The position numbers and the translations under genes were made by a program. A DNA stretch of 46,403 nt from CAZKTF01 sp964555565 (GTDB taxonomy: Bacteria; Planctomycetota; JAJSAM01; JAKLKS01): the NCBI GenBank assembly GCA_964555565.1, contig CAZKTF010000003.1, positions 1 through 46,403 on the forward strand, written 5' to 3'. The notes beneath the pieces are model-generated. The model was not told the origin of the DNA and ran no database searches. It was given only the letters and a program-made list of their open reading frames with translations. Below, in pieces: positions 9,050 through 16,408 of the stretch (the first letter of the stretch is position 1; each line of letters starts with the position of its first letter).

Positions 9050-9122
9050 GCTACCGCGGCTACCGGCATTCCTCGCTCTTGATCTGTGGCGGGGCCGCTA
9101 CCGCGCTCCGCCTCGGCTACCG
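9050..9122. repeat. Four direct GCTACCG heptamers (iteron- or operator-like)
   Basis: GCTACCG occurs at 9050-9056, 9059-9065, 9097-9103 and 9116-9122, with start spacings of 9, 38 and 19 bases. The cluster lies just upstream of the small HTH gene and the primase gene. Short spaced direct repeats at such positions commonly bind a replication initiator or a repressor; this role is inferred. Confidence 0.4.
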
Positions 9123-9196
9123 CCACCCCCGTAGGCTTCCCCCGTCAGCCCGCGCGGGGGTTGGCAGTCAAGGGATCCCGCGCACGGAGGCAGCAA

Positions 9197-9376
9197 ATGA
9201 ACGAGCCCAAGCGGCTCTTCAGCGTCGGCGAAGTGGCGGACGAAGCGGGCGCGGCGCCCTCGGTCATCAAGGACATCGCCGCTGACCTGGGGTTGGGCGA
9301 GGTCGTCGCAAGCCGTCTCATCCTGACCGCCGAGGAGAAGGAAGACGTCCTGGCCGAGTTGGAGGAGGAGGAGTAG
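9197..9376 (+). CDS. Small HTH regulator or excisionase-like protein
   Basis: This 59-residue protein starts at the ATG at 9197, after GGAGGCAG. The segment FSVGEVADEAGAAPSVIKDI (8-27) resembles a winged-helix or MerR-type turn, and the C-terminus is a run of Glu (ELEEEE). It precedes the primase-ATPase gene by 55 bases and a strong hairpin lies between them. Its position as first gene of the element's rightward cluster suggests control of replication or excision. The homology is weak, so function is uncertain. Confidence 0.6.
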   Translation: MNEPKRLFSVGEVADEAGAAPSVIKDIAADLGLGEVVASRLILTAEEKEDVLAELEEEE

Positions 9377-9390
9377 ACCCTCCGCCTGTT

Positions 9391-9417
9391 GCCCCCGCCG
9401 CCGTGAACGGCGGGGGC
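9391..9417 (+). terminator. Strong GC hairpin between the HTH and primase genes
   Basis: A perfect 10-bp stem GCCCCCGCCG / CGGCGGGGGC encloses the 7-base loop CCGTGAA. There is no T-tract, so it may be a weak terminator, an attenuator or an mRNA-stabilising hairpin. It begins 14 bases after the HTH gene's stop and ends 14 bases before the primase ATG. Confidence 0.5.
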
Positions 9418-9431
9418 GCAGGAGTTCCGGG

Positions 9432-11591
9432 ATGCCCCCCGAAACCCCCACGACACCCTACCAGCTCCCTCCCCCGCAAACGCTCGCTGGGTCGGCCGTC
9501 GCTCGCGTCCTGGACCGCCTTGATGGCGTCAGGCGAGAGGGGCGCGGGTGGGAGGCCCTCTGCCCCGCGCATCCAGACCGGAACCCGTCCCTCTCGCTCG
9601 CGGAGGGCGACGACGGCCGCGTGCTGCTGGCGTGCAGGTCTAGGAGGTGCGCCGTCGAGGCCGTCGTCGCGGCCCTCGGGCTCCAGATGTCGGACCTCTT
9701 CGCGGACGGCGCCGCGCGAACGGCAACGCGACCGGTGATGGCTCCCGACTTCACCGCCTTCGCCGAGCGGGCCCGAGCCGCCTACGCCGCCCGCCGCAGG
9801 GACCCGGCAGTCCTCGCCCTCATCGACCGCTTTCACGGCACGCCCGAGGCCCTCGACGCCTGCGGCGGCGGCATCCTCGACGGCGGCGGATCGGTACGGC
9901 TCGTCTTCCCGGAGCACGGCCCCGAGGGGCGGCTCTGCGGCGCGAAGATCCGCCCCGGCCGGAAGGTGAAGGAGGAGGACCTTCCCGGTGGGAGCCACGG
10001 CCTTATGGGCCAAATCGCAGATCTCTCCGCTCGTCCCTTGGCCCCAGTCCTCGTCACAGAAGGCGGGCACGATCTCCTCGCCGTCCTCGCCAGTGGCCGG
10101 TTCGCCGACTACGTCGTGGTCGGTCTGCCAGGCGCGGGGTTCTTTGCGGAGGGGGCGGGGAAGGAGTGGACGAAGGTACTCGCGAAGAGGGAGATCACCC
10201 TCGCCCTTGACGCCGACGACGCAGGGAAGGCCGGGACCGTGGCGGCGACGGAAGCGCTTCGGGCCGCGGGGGCGACGGTCCGGGCGCTCGACTGGGACCG
10301 CATCCTCGACGGCGGCACAATCGCGAAGGACCTCGCGGAGATCATCGCCCTCGGTCTGCAACACCCAGCGCATCTGGACCGGCTCTTAGCAGCGGTCCGG
10401 GAAGCTCCCGGGTCGGGCCTGCGTTTTCGCACTGTGGAGGAACTCCGGGCGATGCCGGGGAGCAGGATTGAATGGCTGGTCCATGGCCTCCTCGGGATCG
10501 GCACCGTGACGGTTCTCGCGGCGCTGATGAAGGCGGGCAAGAGCACCTTGGTGGCCGCCCTTCTTCGCGCGCTGGAGCTGGGGGAGCCCTTCGCCGGGTT
10601 CCAGAGTGTGAAGTCCTCGGCGGTCTACCTCTCCGAGGAGTCCGCCTCCGCAGTGCTGGAGAAGTGCGACGCCTTCGATGTCCGTGGTGCCGTGTTCCTC
10701 ACGCGGGAGGACTTTGATCCCTCCCTCACATTCGCCGACTACATCAAGGGCGCCGTCGCAGAGGCGAAGCGGCGCGGGGCGCGGGTCCTGGTGGTGGACA
10801 CCTTCGGCCGGTTCAGCCGCCTCGGCGCCGACCAGGAGAAGGACGCAGGCGCCGTCCAGGCCGTAATCGAGCATGCTCTTGCGGCAGCGGCGGGCGGCCT
10901 CGCCGTGCTGATCATTGCCCACTTCAGGAAGGGGGATGGCGAGGACGGGGAGGCTATCCGGGGGAGCACGGCACTCCCCGCGGCGGCGGACGTGCTGATC
11001 GAGGTCCGGCGCATCAAGGAGGAACCCCGGGGCCCGTACCGTGTCCTGTCCTGCCTCTCCCGGTACAGGGAGACCCCAGCGGATGATGTGATTCTGGAAT
11101 TCCGTGGGGACCACTACGTGCGCGCCGGCACACGTGAAGACGTGCGGCGCGACGCCGCGAAGGCGCGCATCATGCAGGCCGTCGAGGAAGCTACGGAACC
11201 GCTGGCCCAGAAGGAGGCCATCCAGGTCGCAGGCCTGAAGTCGGAGGCAGCCGTCCGGGCCCTCCGGGAACTCCAGTCGGACGGCGCCTTGGTGCGGACC
11301 GGGGAGGGGAAGAAGGGCTCCCCCTACCGCTACTCAGTCCCCGGCGCCACGCATTCCATTCCTGCCGTTCCCATTCCTCTCCCCGCCCCCGGGAATGGCA
11401 AGGCGGTGGATTCTCTTCCCCTCTTCCCCCCGGAGGGGGAAGAGGGGAGGAAGAACCACCGCGAGGAGGAGTCTGACTCTTCTCCCGTTTCCGGCGGGAG
11501 TGGAAAGGCATCTGGGGCTCCTGCACCGCACGCGGAGGACTGCGACTGCCTCGCGTGCACGCCCAGGACTGGAGAGGAGGTTCGCCCTTGA
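9432..11591 (+). CDS. Primase / RepA-like replicative ATPase (CHC2-TOPRIM-AAA_25)
   Basis: This 719-residue protein probably primes and unwinds DNA for replication of the mobile element. A CHC2-type zinc site uses C44, H47, C68 and C73 (ALCPAHPDRNPSLSL). A TOPRIM domain follows, with LVTEGG (E210) and LALDADDAG (D260, D262). The RepA/DnaB-type ATPase has Walker A AALMKAGKST (363-372) and Walker B LVVDTFGRF (D456). The C-terminus carries a winged-helix-like region and a Pro/Glu-rich tail. Such primase-helicase fusions are usual in phages, satellites and integrative plasmids. The last bases overlap the next small frame as TTGA. Confidence 0.88.
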   Translation: MPPETPTTPYQLPPPQTLAGSAVARVLDRLDGVRREGRGWEALCPAHPDRNPSLSLAEGDDGRVLLACRSRRCAVEAVVAALGLQMSDLFADGAARTATRPVMAPDFTAFAERARAAYAARRRDPAVLALIDRFHGTPEALDACGGGILDGGGSVRLVFPEHGPEGRLCGAKIRPGRKVKEEDLPGGSHGLMGQIADLSARPLAPVLVTEGGHDLLAVLASGRFADYVVVGLPGAGFFAEGAGKEWTKVLAKREITLALDADDAGKAGTVAATEALRAAGATVRALDWDRILDGGTIAKDLAEIIALGLQHPAHLDRLLAAVREAPGSGLRFRTVEELRAMPGSRIEWLVHGLLGIGTVTVLAALMKAGKSTLVAALLRALELGEPFAGFQSVKSSAVYLSEESASAVLEKCDAFDVRGAVFLTREDFDPSLTFADYIKGAVAEAKRRGARVLVVDTFGRFSRLGADQEKDAGAVQAVIEHALAAAAGGLAVLIIAHFRKGDGEDGEAIRGSTALPAAADVLIEVRRIKEEPRGPYRVLSCLSRYRETPADDVILEFRGDHYVRAGTREDVRRDAAKARIMQAVEEATEPLAQKEAIQVAGLKSEAAVRALRELQSDGALVRTGEGKKGSPYRYSVPGATHSIPAVPIPLPAPGNGKAVDSLPLFPPEGEEGRKNHREEESDSSPVSGGSGKASGAPAPHAEDCDCLACTPRTGEEVRP

Positions 11592-11701
11592 TCCCTTCCG
11601 TGACCATCATCCTCGCCCGCGCCGAGGCCGCCCGGCTCTTCGGCGCAACGCCGTCTGCCGCAGGGAGACCGGACACCCCGAGCAAGGAGGCCGTCCGATG
11701 A
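11588..11701 (+). CDS. 37-residue overlapping small protein
   Basis: A frame of 37 codons starts at a TTG that overlaps the primase stop (TTGA) and ends at a TGA that overlaps the next ATG (ATGA). Its peptide includes VTIILARAEAARLFGATP, resembling the helix that opens many small HTH proteins. The precise start and stop overlaps on both sides suggest a real, translationally coupled gene. Otherwise it is a leader that couples ribosomes from the primase to the next gene. Confidence 0.4.
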   Translation: MIPSVTIILARAEAARLFGATPSAAGRPDTPSKEAVR

Positions 11702-12186
11702 CCAGCGACACCTTCGCCTTCGTCCGCCCTGAGAACGCCGACGCCTGCCTTTTCGCCCTCTGGAACCACGCGTGGGATCTCGAGCTCAGGGACGGGATGG
11801 CGCGCCCCTACCCGAAGGGCCCCGACAAGGAGTTGGCGGAACGCGACCTGCGGGACATCGACAAGGTGATCCAGAAGCTACAGCCCTACCTCACCGCCTT
11901 CCTCCGTCTGCGGGAGCCGGAGCAGCGCGACAGGGGGCGCTGGTCCTCCTCCCTCGACGACTGCGACCATGCCATCGCGGTCAAGACCTTGCTGTTCCGC
12001 AGGAGTAGGAAGCCCCCGTGTCCCCGGTGCCGGGGGTATCTGTGCCACGTCTGCCGGGCAACCTGGCGGCGCGACCTCGCGCAACACGTCCGCGACAAGG
12101 ACTTCGTCCCTGTGCACGTCTGGAACCAGGACGAGCAGCGCGTGGTGGTCATGCCTCAGCAGGGGCCCCCCGATGCCGGCCGATAG
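11698..12186 (+). CDS. Hypothetical zinc-ribbon-like protein of the element
   Basis: This 162-residue protein starts at an ATG overlapping the preceding small frame as ATGA. It has a helical N-terminal half, then a Cys-rich knuckle CPRCRGYLCHVC (about 108-119) that could bind zinc, then a basic stretch (RATWRRD). I recognise no family. It overlaps the following gene by 14 bases, so it is part of the same translational unit. DNA or RNA binding is a reasonable inference from the Cys4 knuckle and basic residues. Confidence 0.62.
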   Translation: MTSDTFAFVRPENADACLFALWNHAWDLELRDGMARPYPKGPDKELAERDLRDIDKVIQKLQPYLTAFLRLREPEQRDRGRWSSSLDDCDHAIAVKTLLFRRSRKPPCPRCRGYLCHVCRATWRRDLAQHVRDKDFVPVHVWNQDEQRVVVMPQQGPPDAGR

Positions 12187-12901
12187 CGTTCGCCCCGACA
12201 ACTCGAGGTCTCCCGCGGACAAGGGCGCGCCGGACTGCGGGATCAAGAAGAAGATCGACCAGGCGATGGGCATGCTGCTCCAGGGGAAGAGCGTGTCCGA
12301 GGTCGCCTACCGCTTCAGGACGACCACGCGGACCGTCCGCCGCTGGCGCCAGGCCAGGTATCCGAACGGGATGCCCACCCCCGGGGGCCCCGCGGAGCAG
12401 GAACTTTCCGCCACCGAGACGGCGAATCACCGGACGGACACTGCGGACGGACAGGTGGGGACGGACACGGCGGACGGACCGCGCTCCGAGTCCTCCGGCG
12501 ACAACTACCCGTTCGCGGCCGACCCCGAGATCGTGGCCGTGAGGAGGAAGGCTGCGCTGGAGCGGGCCGAGGCCGAGCGGCTCCGCGCCTCCTTGGAGCG
12601 CAGGGAGGCCGAAGGCGACCTCCGCGAGGTCGAGGAACGGGAGCGGCTCCGCCTCCTGAAGGTCCGGAGGTCGGAGCGGGACTGGCACCGGAAGACCTAC
12701 CAGGTGCTCCGGCAGCTCGCCGACGCCGACGATCCGGACGACCCCCGCGCGATCGAACTGGCCGGCTGGCACTGGCACCGCTCCGGCGGCGGCCCTGGGA
12801 ACCCCTACAAGGACCCCGCGGACCTCCGCAACGCCGCATGGTCCCAGGGCTGGAAGGCCGCCGAGGAGACCGACCCCACCAAGGCAGGGAGGCGTCCGTG
12901 A
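12173..12901 (+). CDS. HTH protein with a long charged helix (terminase-small-subunit-like)
   Basis: This 242-residue protein starts at the ATG at 12173. Near its N-terminus a helix-turn-helix is visible (QAMGMLLQGKSVSEVAYRF, then TRTVRRWRQ). A Thr/Asp/Gly-rich linker follows, then a long Glu/Arg-rich helix (about 120-175, ERAEAERLRASLERREAE) likely to form a coiled coil. This layout resembles phage terminase small subunits and transposase-type HTH adaptors, but no terminase large subunit is nearby. It ends in an overlap with the recombinase (GTGA). Confidence 0.55.
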   Translation: MPADSVRPDNSRSPADKGAPDCGIKKKIDQAMGMLLQGKSVSEVAYRFRTTTRTVRRWRQARYPNGMPTPGGPAEQELSATETANHRTDTADGQVGTDTADGPRSESSGDNYPFAADPEIVAVRRKAALERAEAERLRASLERREAEGDLREVEERERLRLLKVRRSERDWHRKTYQVLRQLADADDPDDPRAIELAGWHWHRSGGGPGNPYKDPADLRNAAWSQGWKAAEETDPTKAGRRP

Positions 12902-13722
12902 CCAACTCCTCGTCGGTCGCCGCGCTCTACGCGAGGGTCTCGACCACGGACCAGAAGCCCGGGATGCAACTGGCCGCCCTCCGGGAGTACGCCGCCCGCC
13001 GCGGGTTGGAGGCGTTGGAGTACCTGGACCGGGGGGTCTCCGGCGCGAGGGACGCCCGCCCGGAACTCGATCGTCTGGTCGCGGACGCGCGGAGGCGACG
13101 GTTCTCCACGGTCGTTGTGTGGCGGTTCGACCGGGCCGCCCGCAGCGTGGAGCACCTGGCGCGCCTGCTTCGGGAGTTCGAGGCTCTCGGGGTGGGCTTC
13201 GTGAGCCTGACCGAGGCCGTGGACACTTCCACGCCTGCCGGGCGGATGTTGTTCCACATGCTCGCCGCGGTGGCCGAGTTCGAGAGGGAGCTCATCAGGG
13301 AGAGGGTCGCGGCCGGGCTCGCCCACGCGAAGGCCCAGGGGCGCCGCGTCGGGCGGCCTCGTCTGGCCCTGGACGACGACGAACTCCTCCGCCTACACGG
13401 CGCCGGCCTATCGGTCCGGGAGATCGCTTCCACGATCACCGCGGGCGATGGCAAGGCCCTCCGGCACCCCTCGCGCTCCCTCGTCTCGAGAGAACTCCGA
13501 CGCCTCGTCGGGGCGGACTCGAGTCGTGCGGGCGTGAGGAGGGGCCCTCCGGGGCCCGCGGGGGCCCCGGGGAGCGCGGACGGGGCTCCGGAGCCCTCCC
13601 TCTCGACCGAGAGCCCCCGGAGGCCCAGAAAGGTTCCTGGACGGGGTTCATGCACGCAGGCCGGGGACGCGGGAGGCCGGGACAGGAAGGTGAAGGTTTG
13701 TGAACAGGAGACGGGCGGGTAG
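12898..13722 (+). CDS. Serine recombinase (resolvase/invertase family)
   Basis: This 274-residue site-specific recombinase starts at a GTG overlapping the preceding stop (GTGA). The catalytic domain begins with ALYARVSTTDQ, S15 being the nucleophile, and continues through VVVWRFDRAARS and the E-helix region AAVAEFERELIRERVAAG. A basic GRPR hinge follows, then a helix-turn-helix (ELLRLHGAGLSVREIAST). The last 70 residues are Pro/Gly/Arg-rich and probably disordered, which is unusual for a resolvase. It may resolve element dimers or invert DNA; integration is more likely done by the tyrosine integrase downstream. Confidence 0.9.
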   Translation: MTNSSSVAALYARVSTTDQKPGMQLAALREYAARRGLEALEYLDRGVSGARDARPELDRLVADARRRRFSTVVVWRFDRAARSVEHLARLLREFEALGVGFVSLTEAVDTSTPAGRMLFHMLAAVAEFERELIRERVAAGLAHAKAQGRRVGRPRLALDDDELLRLHGAGLSVREIASTITAGDGKALRHPSRSLVSRELRRLVGADSSRAGVRRGPPGPAGAPGSADGAPEPSLSTESPRRPRKVPGRGSCTQAGDAGGRDRKVKVCEQETGG

Positions 13723-13725
13723 GCC

Positions 13726-14043
13726 GTGGGAAAGGGGATTCCCGTCCGGATGGATCCCCCCCACGGGGGCCACCCCGCCCGTGAACCGGCCCTCCCACGG
13801 TTCCTCACTACGTTCGATGTGGCCCACGCCTTCGGCTGGACGCAGCGGGCAGCCCGCCTCGCCTGCGAGACGGGTCGCATCCCTGCCTTCAAGATCGGGA
13901 AGGCCTGGTTCATCCGGCCGGAGGCGTTCTGGGCCTTCGTGACGGAGCAGGAGAAACGGTTCCAGCAGGCCCCGCATCGGAAGCGCGAGGCCATCCGCGA
14001 TGCCCTCGACGAAATTCTCCGGAAGGGTCGGAGGGCCTCTTGA
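13726..14043 (+). CDS. Excisionase-like HTH protein
   Basis: This 105-residue protein carries a MerR/excisionase-type winged helix: LTTFDVAHAFGWTQRAARLA (about 27-46), then the wing IPAFKIGKAWFIRPEAF (52-68). The start given is a GTG 3 bases after the recombinase stop; an ATG at residue 9 is possible. It lies between a serine recombinase and a tyrosine integrase. Control of excision direction is therefore the likely role, with transcription control as the alternative. Confidence 0.75.
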   Translation: MGKGIPVRMDPPHGGHPAREPALPRFLTTFDVAHAFGWTQRAARLACETGRIPAFKIGKAWFIRPEAFWAFVTEQEKRFQQAPHRKREAIRDALDEILRKGRRAS

Positions 14044-14076
14044 CACTCCACACCCCTCCCGGTATCTTGTCACCAA

Positions 14077-14328
14077 ATGCACAAGACACCACGACCGGGA
14101 AAGAAGCGGGGGGGCCCTCTCGGGCCCCACGCGGATCGAAGCGGCGGCCCGCCGAAGGGCCTCGCGGGGCGCATCGTAGCGGAGCGGCTCCGTCGGGGAC
14201 TCTCTCAGGAGGCCGCCGCCACGGAGCTGGGGATCGCACGGGTGACCCTCGCCGGGTGGGAACTCGGCAGGGGACCGCGGGGGCTCTACCTCGTGGCGCT
14301 CAGGGCATGGCTGAAGGGGAGGGCCTAG
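14077..14328 (+). CDS. XRE-type HTH regulator
   Basis: This 83-residue protein starts at the ATG at 14077. A basic, Gly/Pro-rich N-terminus is followed by one helix-turn-helix: RIVAERLRRGLSQEAAATEL, then IARVTLAGWELGRG (about 32-66). It is probably a Cro/C1-like repressor of the element, or a regulator of the integrase 2 bases downstream. No strong ribosome binding site is visible upstream. Confidence 0.7.
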   Translation: MHKTPRPGKKRGGPLGPHADRSGGPPKGLAGRIVAERLRRGLSQEAAATELGIARVTLAGWELGRGPRGLYLVALRAWLKGRA

Positions 14329-14330
14329 AC

Positions 14331-15464
14331 ATGGCGCGCAGGAACTTCGGATCCGTCTTCACTCGGAAGGCGCGGGGCGTGACGTGGTACTGGATCCGCT
14401 TCCAGCTCGGGGGCCGTAACGTCCGCCGGAAGGTCGGGACGACGAAGAAGCAGGCGGACGACGCCCTCGCCGCCATCCGCACGGCCCACGCGGGCGCGGA
14501 GAAGGAGAAGCTCCAGGGCATCGTGGGGCCCGCGCGGCTCAAGTTCGCCGACCTATGGGACACGGTCCTTCCCACGCTCTCCGCCCGGCTCACGCCCGCC
14601 AACGTGGAGATCCAGCGGCGCCAGTCCACCGTGGCCCGGACCTACTTCGGCGAGGAGGTCCTCGTCCGGGAGATCGGGGTCCCGGAGATCGAGGGGCTCC
14701 TCGATCACCTGATCACGGCCCGCGGGTGCTCCCCCGCCACGAGGAACCGCTACCGCGCGTCCCTCTCGGCTTGGTGGAAGGTCGCCATCGCCGGAGGCTT
14801 CGCCCGGGAGAACGTCGCGAAGAAGATCAAGGCCCTCAAGGAACAGCGCCGGGCCATCCCCTTCCTCAGCGACTCCGACGTGGACCGCATCATCGCCCGC
14901 GGCCCCGAGGAGTCCCGCGGGTACTTCCGCATCCTCGCCGACACCGGCATTCGGCGGTCGGAGGGGATCCGTCTCGCATGGCACGACGTGGACCTTCGCC
15001 GTGGGGTGATCCTCGTCCGGGTTTCCAAGAACCGGGGGACGCGGGAGATCCCGCTGACCGCCAGGGCGCGGGAGGCCCTCGTCGCCCTCCTCGTCGAGCG
15101 GGGCCCGATCCCCCTTGAGGGGCCGGCCCGGGTGTTCCCCTGGGTCGCCCGGTACAAGGACCTGGCCCACGCGGAGCGCCGGGTCACCCTCCTCTTCCGC
15201 GCCGTCGCGAAGAAGGCGGAGGTCCCCCTCGCGAGACTCCACGACCTAAGACACAGTTTCTGTAGCCGCTTGGTCCAGCGGGGCGTCCCCCTCTCCTCCG
15301 TCATGCACCTGGCCGGGCACTCCTCCCTCTCTGTCACTAGCCGCTACGCCTCCCACGTTCCGGGGGGGGCCGCCGCCGCCGCCATCGCCGCCCTCGAGGC
15401 CCCGGCCCCCGTGGTCACCGCCCCGGGGAACACAGCGGCAAGCGCCGCCCGGGCGGCCGGGTAG
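14331..15464 (+). CDS. Tyrosine integrase
   Basis: This 377-residue phage-type integrase starts at the ATG at 14331. An arm-type N-terminal domain (about 1-60) and a SAM-like core-binding domain (70-170) precede the catalytic domain. The catalytic set is intact: R208 (TGIRRSEG), K233 (VSKN), H304 and R307 (HDLRHSF), H330 (AGHSS) and Y339 (SRYAS). The C-terminus is Ala-rich. It is the last plus-strand gene of the element and lies about 600 bases from a tRNA-like sequence, the usual target type for this family. It converges on the next gene with 3 bases between stops. Confidence 0.95.
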   Translation: MARRNFGSVFTRKARGVTWYWIRFQLGGRNVRRKVGTTKKQADDALAAIRTAHAGAEKEKLQGIVGPARLKFADLWDTVLPTLSARLTPANVEIQRRQSTVARTYFGEEVLVREIGVPEIEGLLDHLITARGCSPATRNRYRASLSAWWKVAIAGGFARENVAKKIKALKEQRRAIPFLSDSDVDRIIARGPEESRGYFRILADTGIRRSEGIRLAWHDVDLRRGVILVRVSKNRGTREIPLTARAREALVALLVERGPIPLEGPARVFPWVARYKDLAHAERRVTLLFRAVAKKAEVPLARLHDLRHSFCSRLVQRGVPLSSVMHLAGHSSLSVTSRYASHVPGGAAAAAIAALEAPAPVVTAPGNTAASAARAAG

Positions 15465-15467
15465 TGC

Positions 15468-16055
15468 CTACTTGAGCCTGAGGCGAATGATGGGGTAGGC
15501 AGGCTCCCCTGGGTAGTACGAGAACAAGAGGAAGGCGTCGGTGAACTGCTCCACAGGCCCGAATGTCGCCTCCCTGAGGAAGTCCACATAGGGCCCGGGG
15601 CTGAGCATCCCCTCGTCCGTGTGAATGACGAGGATCCGCCTGGAGAACGACCGCGCAGGGCCTTCCTCTGTGAACCGCTTGCCGTCCTTCCTCCCCACGA
15701 TTCTCCGGAGCTCATCCTCAACCTCTTGGGGCTTCCACATCCTGAAGACCCCATCTCCCCTCTCGTTCCGGCGAACGGCCTCTTCACTGACGAACTCGGT
15801 GATCTCGATTCCGACCAGCCCTCCCGCGGCGTCCTCCGCGAAGAAGTCCGGCGGTTCGCCGCGGGGGCGCCTGAGATGTAGCAGTTTCGTTCCCTCGGAG
15901 GTCTCAAGCGACCTCAAGAACTCTGTGGCGACCCCCCGCTCCATGACGTCCTTGTTGCGCCACTGGAAGAAGGAGGCGTAGCGTCTCTGCTTGGTGCGCG
16001 CCTCAGCCAGTCGCCGGACCACGCGGTCCAGAGACTCCCTGGCCCGATCTGCCAT
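15468..16055 (-). CDS. Hypothetical protein, possibly restriction-endonuclease-fold
   Basis: This 195-residue protein starts at the ATG at 16055, which gives the terminus MADRARESLDRVVRRL; an upstream in-frame ATG would run through the tRNA-like sequence and is rejected. The segment PPDFFAED...GLVGIEITEFV resembles a PD-(D/E)XK core with Thr in place of the Lys. A strand SRRILVIHTDEG and a C-terminus rich in Phe/Tyr/Leu follow. Lying between an integrase and a likely attachment site, it is in a typical cargo position, so a defence or toxin role is possible but unproven. Confidence 0.65.
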   Translation of the reverse strand: MADRARESLDRVVRRLAEARTKQRRYASFFQWRNKDVMERGVATEFLRSLETSEGTKLLHLRRPRGEPPDFFAEDAAGGLVGIEITEFVSEEAVRRNERGDGVFRMWKPQEVEDELRRIVGRKDGKRFTEEGPARSFSRRILVIHTDEGMLSPGPYVDFLREATFGPVEQFTDAFLLFSYYPGEPAYPIIRLRLK

Positions 16056-16081
16056 GTCCCGAGGATACCCATCCGGGCCGC

Positions 16082-16161
16082 TCCCCGCGGCCATGCATGG
16101 GAGGCGAAAGGCGCGGCTGCTAACCATAGGGTCCCAGGTTCGAGTCCTGCTCGGGGAGCCA
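16082..16161 (+). pseudogene. Degenerate tRNA-like sequence, possible attachment site
   Basis: The 3' part looks like a tRNA: T-arm CCAGG-TTCGAGT-CCTGC (16134-16150, outer pair mismatched), acceptor strand TCGGGGA, G and an encoded CCA (16159-16161). The 5' acceptor TCCCCG (16082-16087) pairs with it. A serine/leucine-type D-arm (GGCGAAAGGCGC) and the loop CTGCTAA (anticodon GCU at 16119-16121) are visible. The anticodon stem pairs only at its two innermost positions and there is no long variable arm as a serine tRNA should have. I read it as a decayed tRNA or recombined tRNA end used by the integrase. The 16162-16408 stretch after it holds no gene that I can see. Confidence 0.5.
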
Positions 16162-16408
16162 GACACCGGAAGGGCGAACCGTTCCGCGGACGCGGTTTAC
16201 ACGGACACCCAGGGACGCCCCCGCCCGGGTCGCCGTATCTCTGCTCCCCGTAGACCGATGCGCGGGGTGCCCCGCCGAGGCCCGGATTCTCTGGAGTTGA
16301 ACTTTCGTCCGGGACCCCGGATGAATCGAGGGTCCCCCATCCGGGGTCCCAGACGTGGCGCTCTCGATCTCTCGGTTTACGGGAGAGAGCGGGGGACTCT
16401 CAGTTTAC

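Noticed and set aside
15468..16166. Longer form of the hypothetical gene starting at 16166
   Set aside because: The extra 37 codons are the antisense of the tRNA-like sequence; the ATG at 16055 is more credible.
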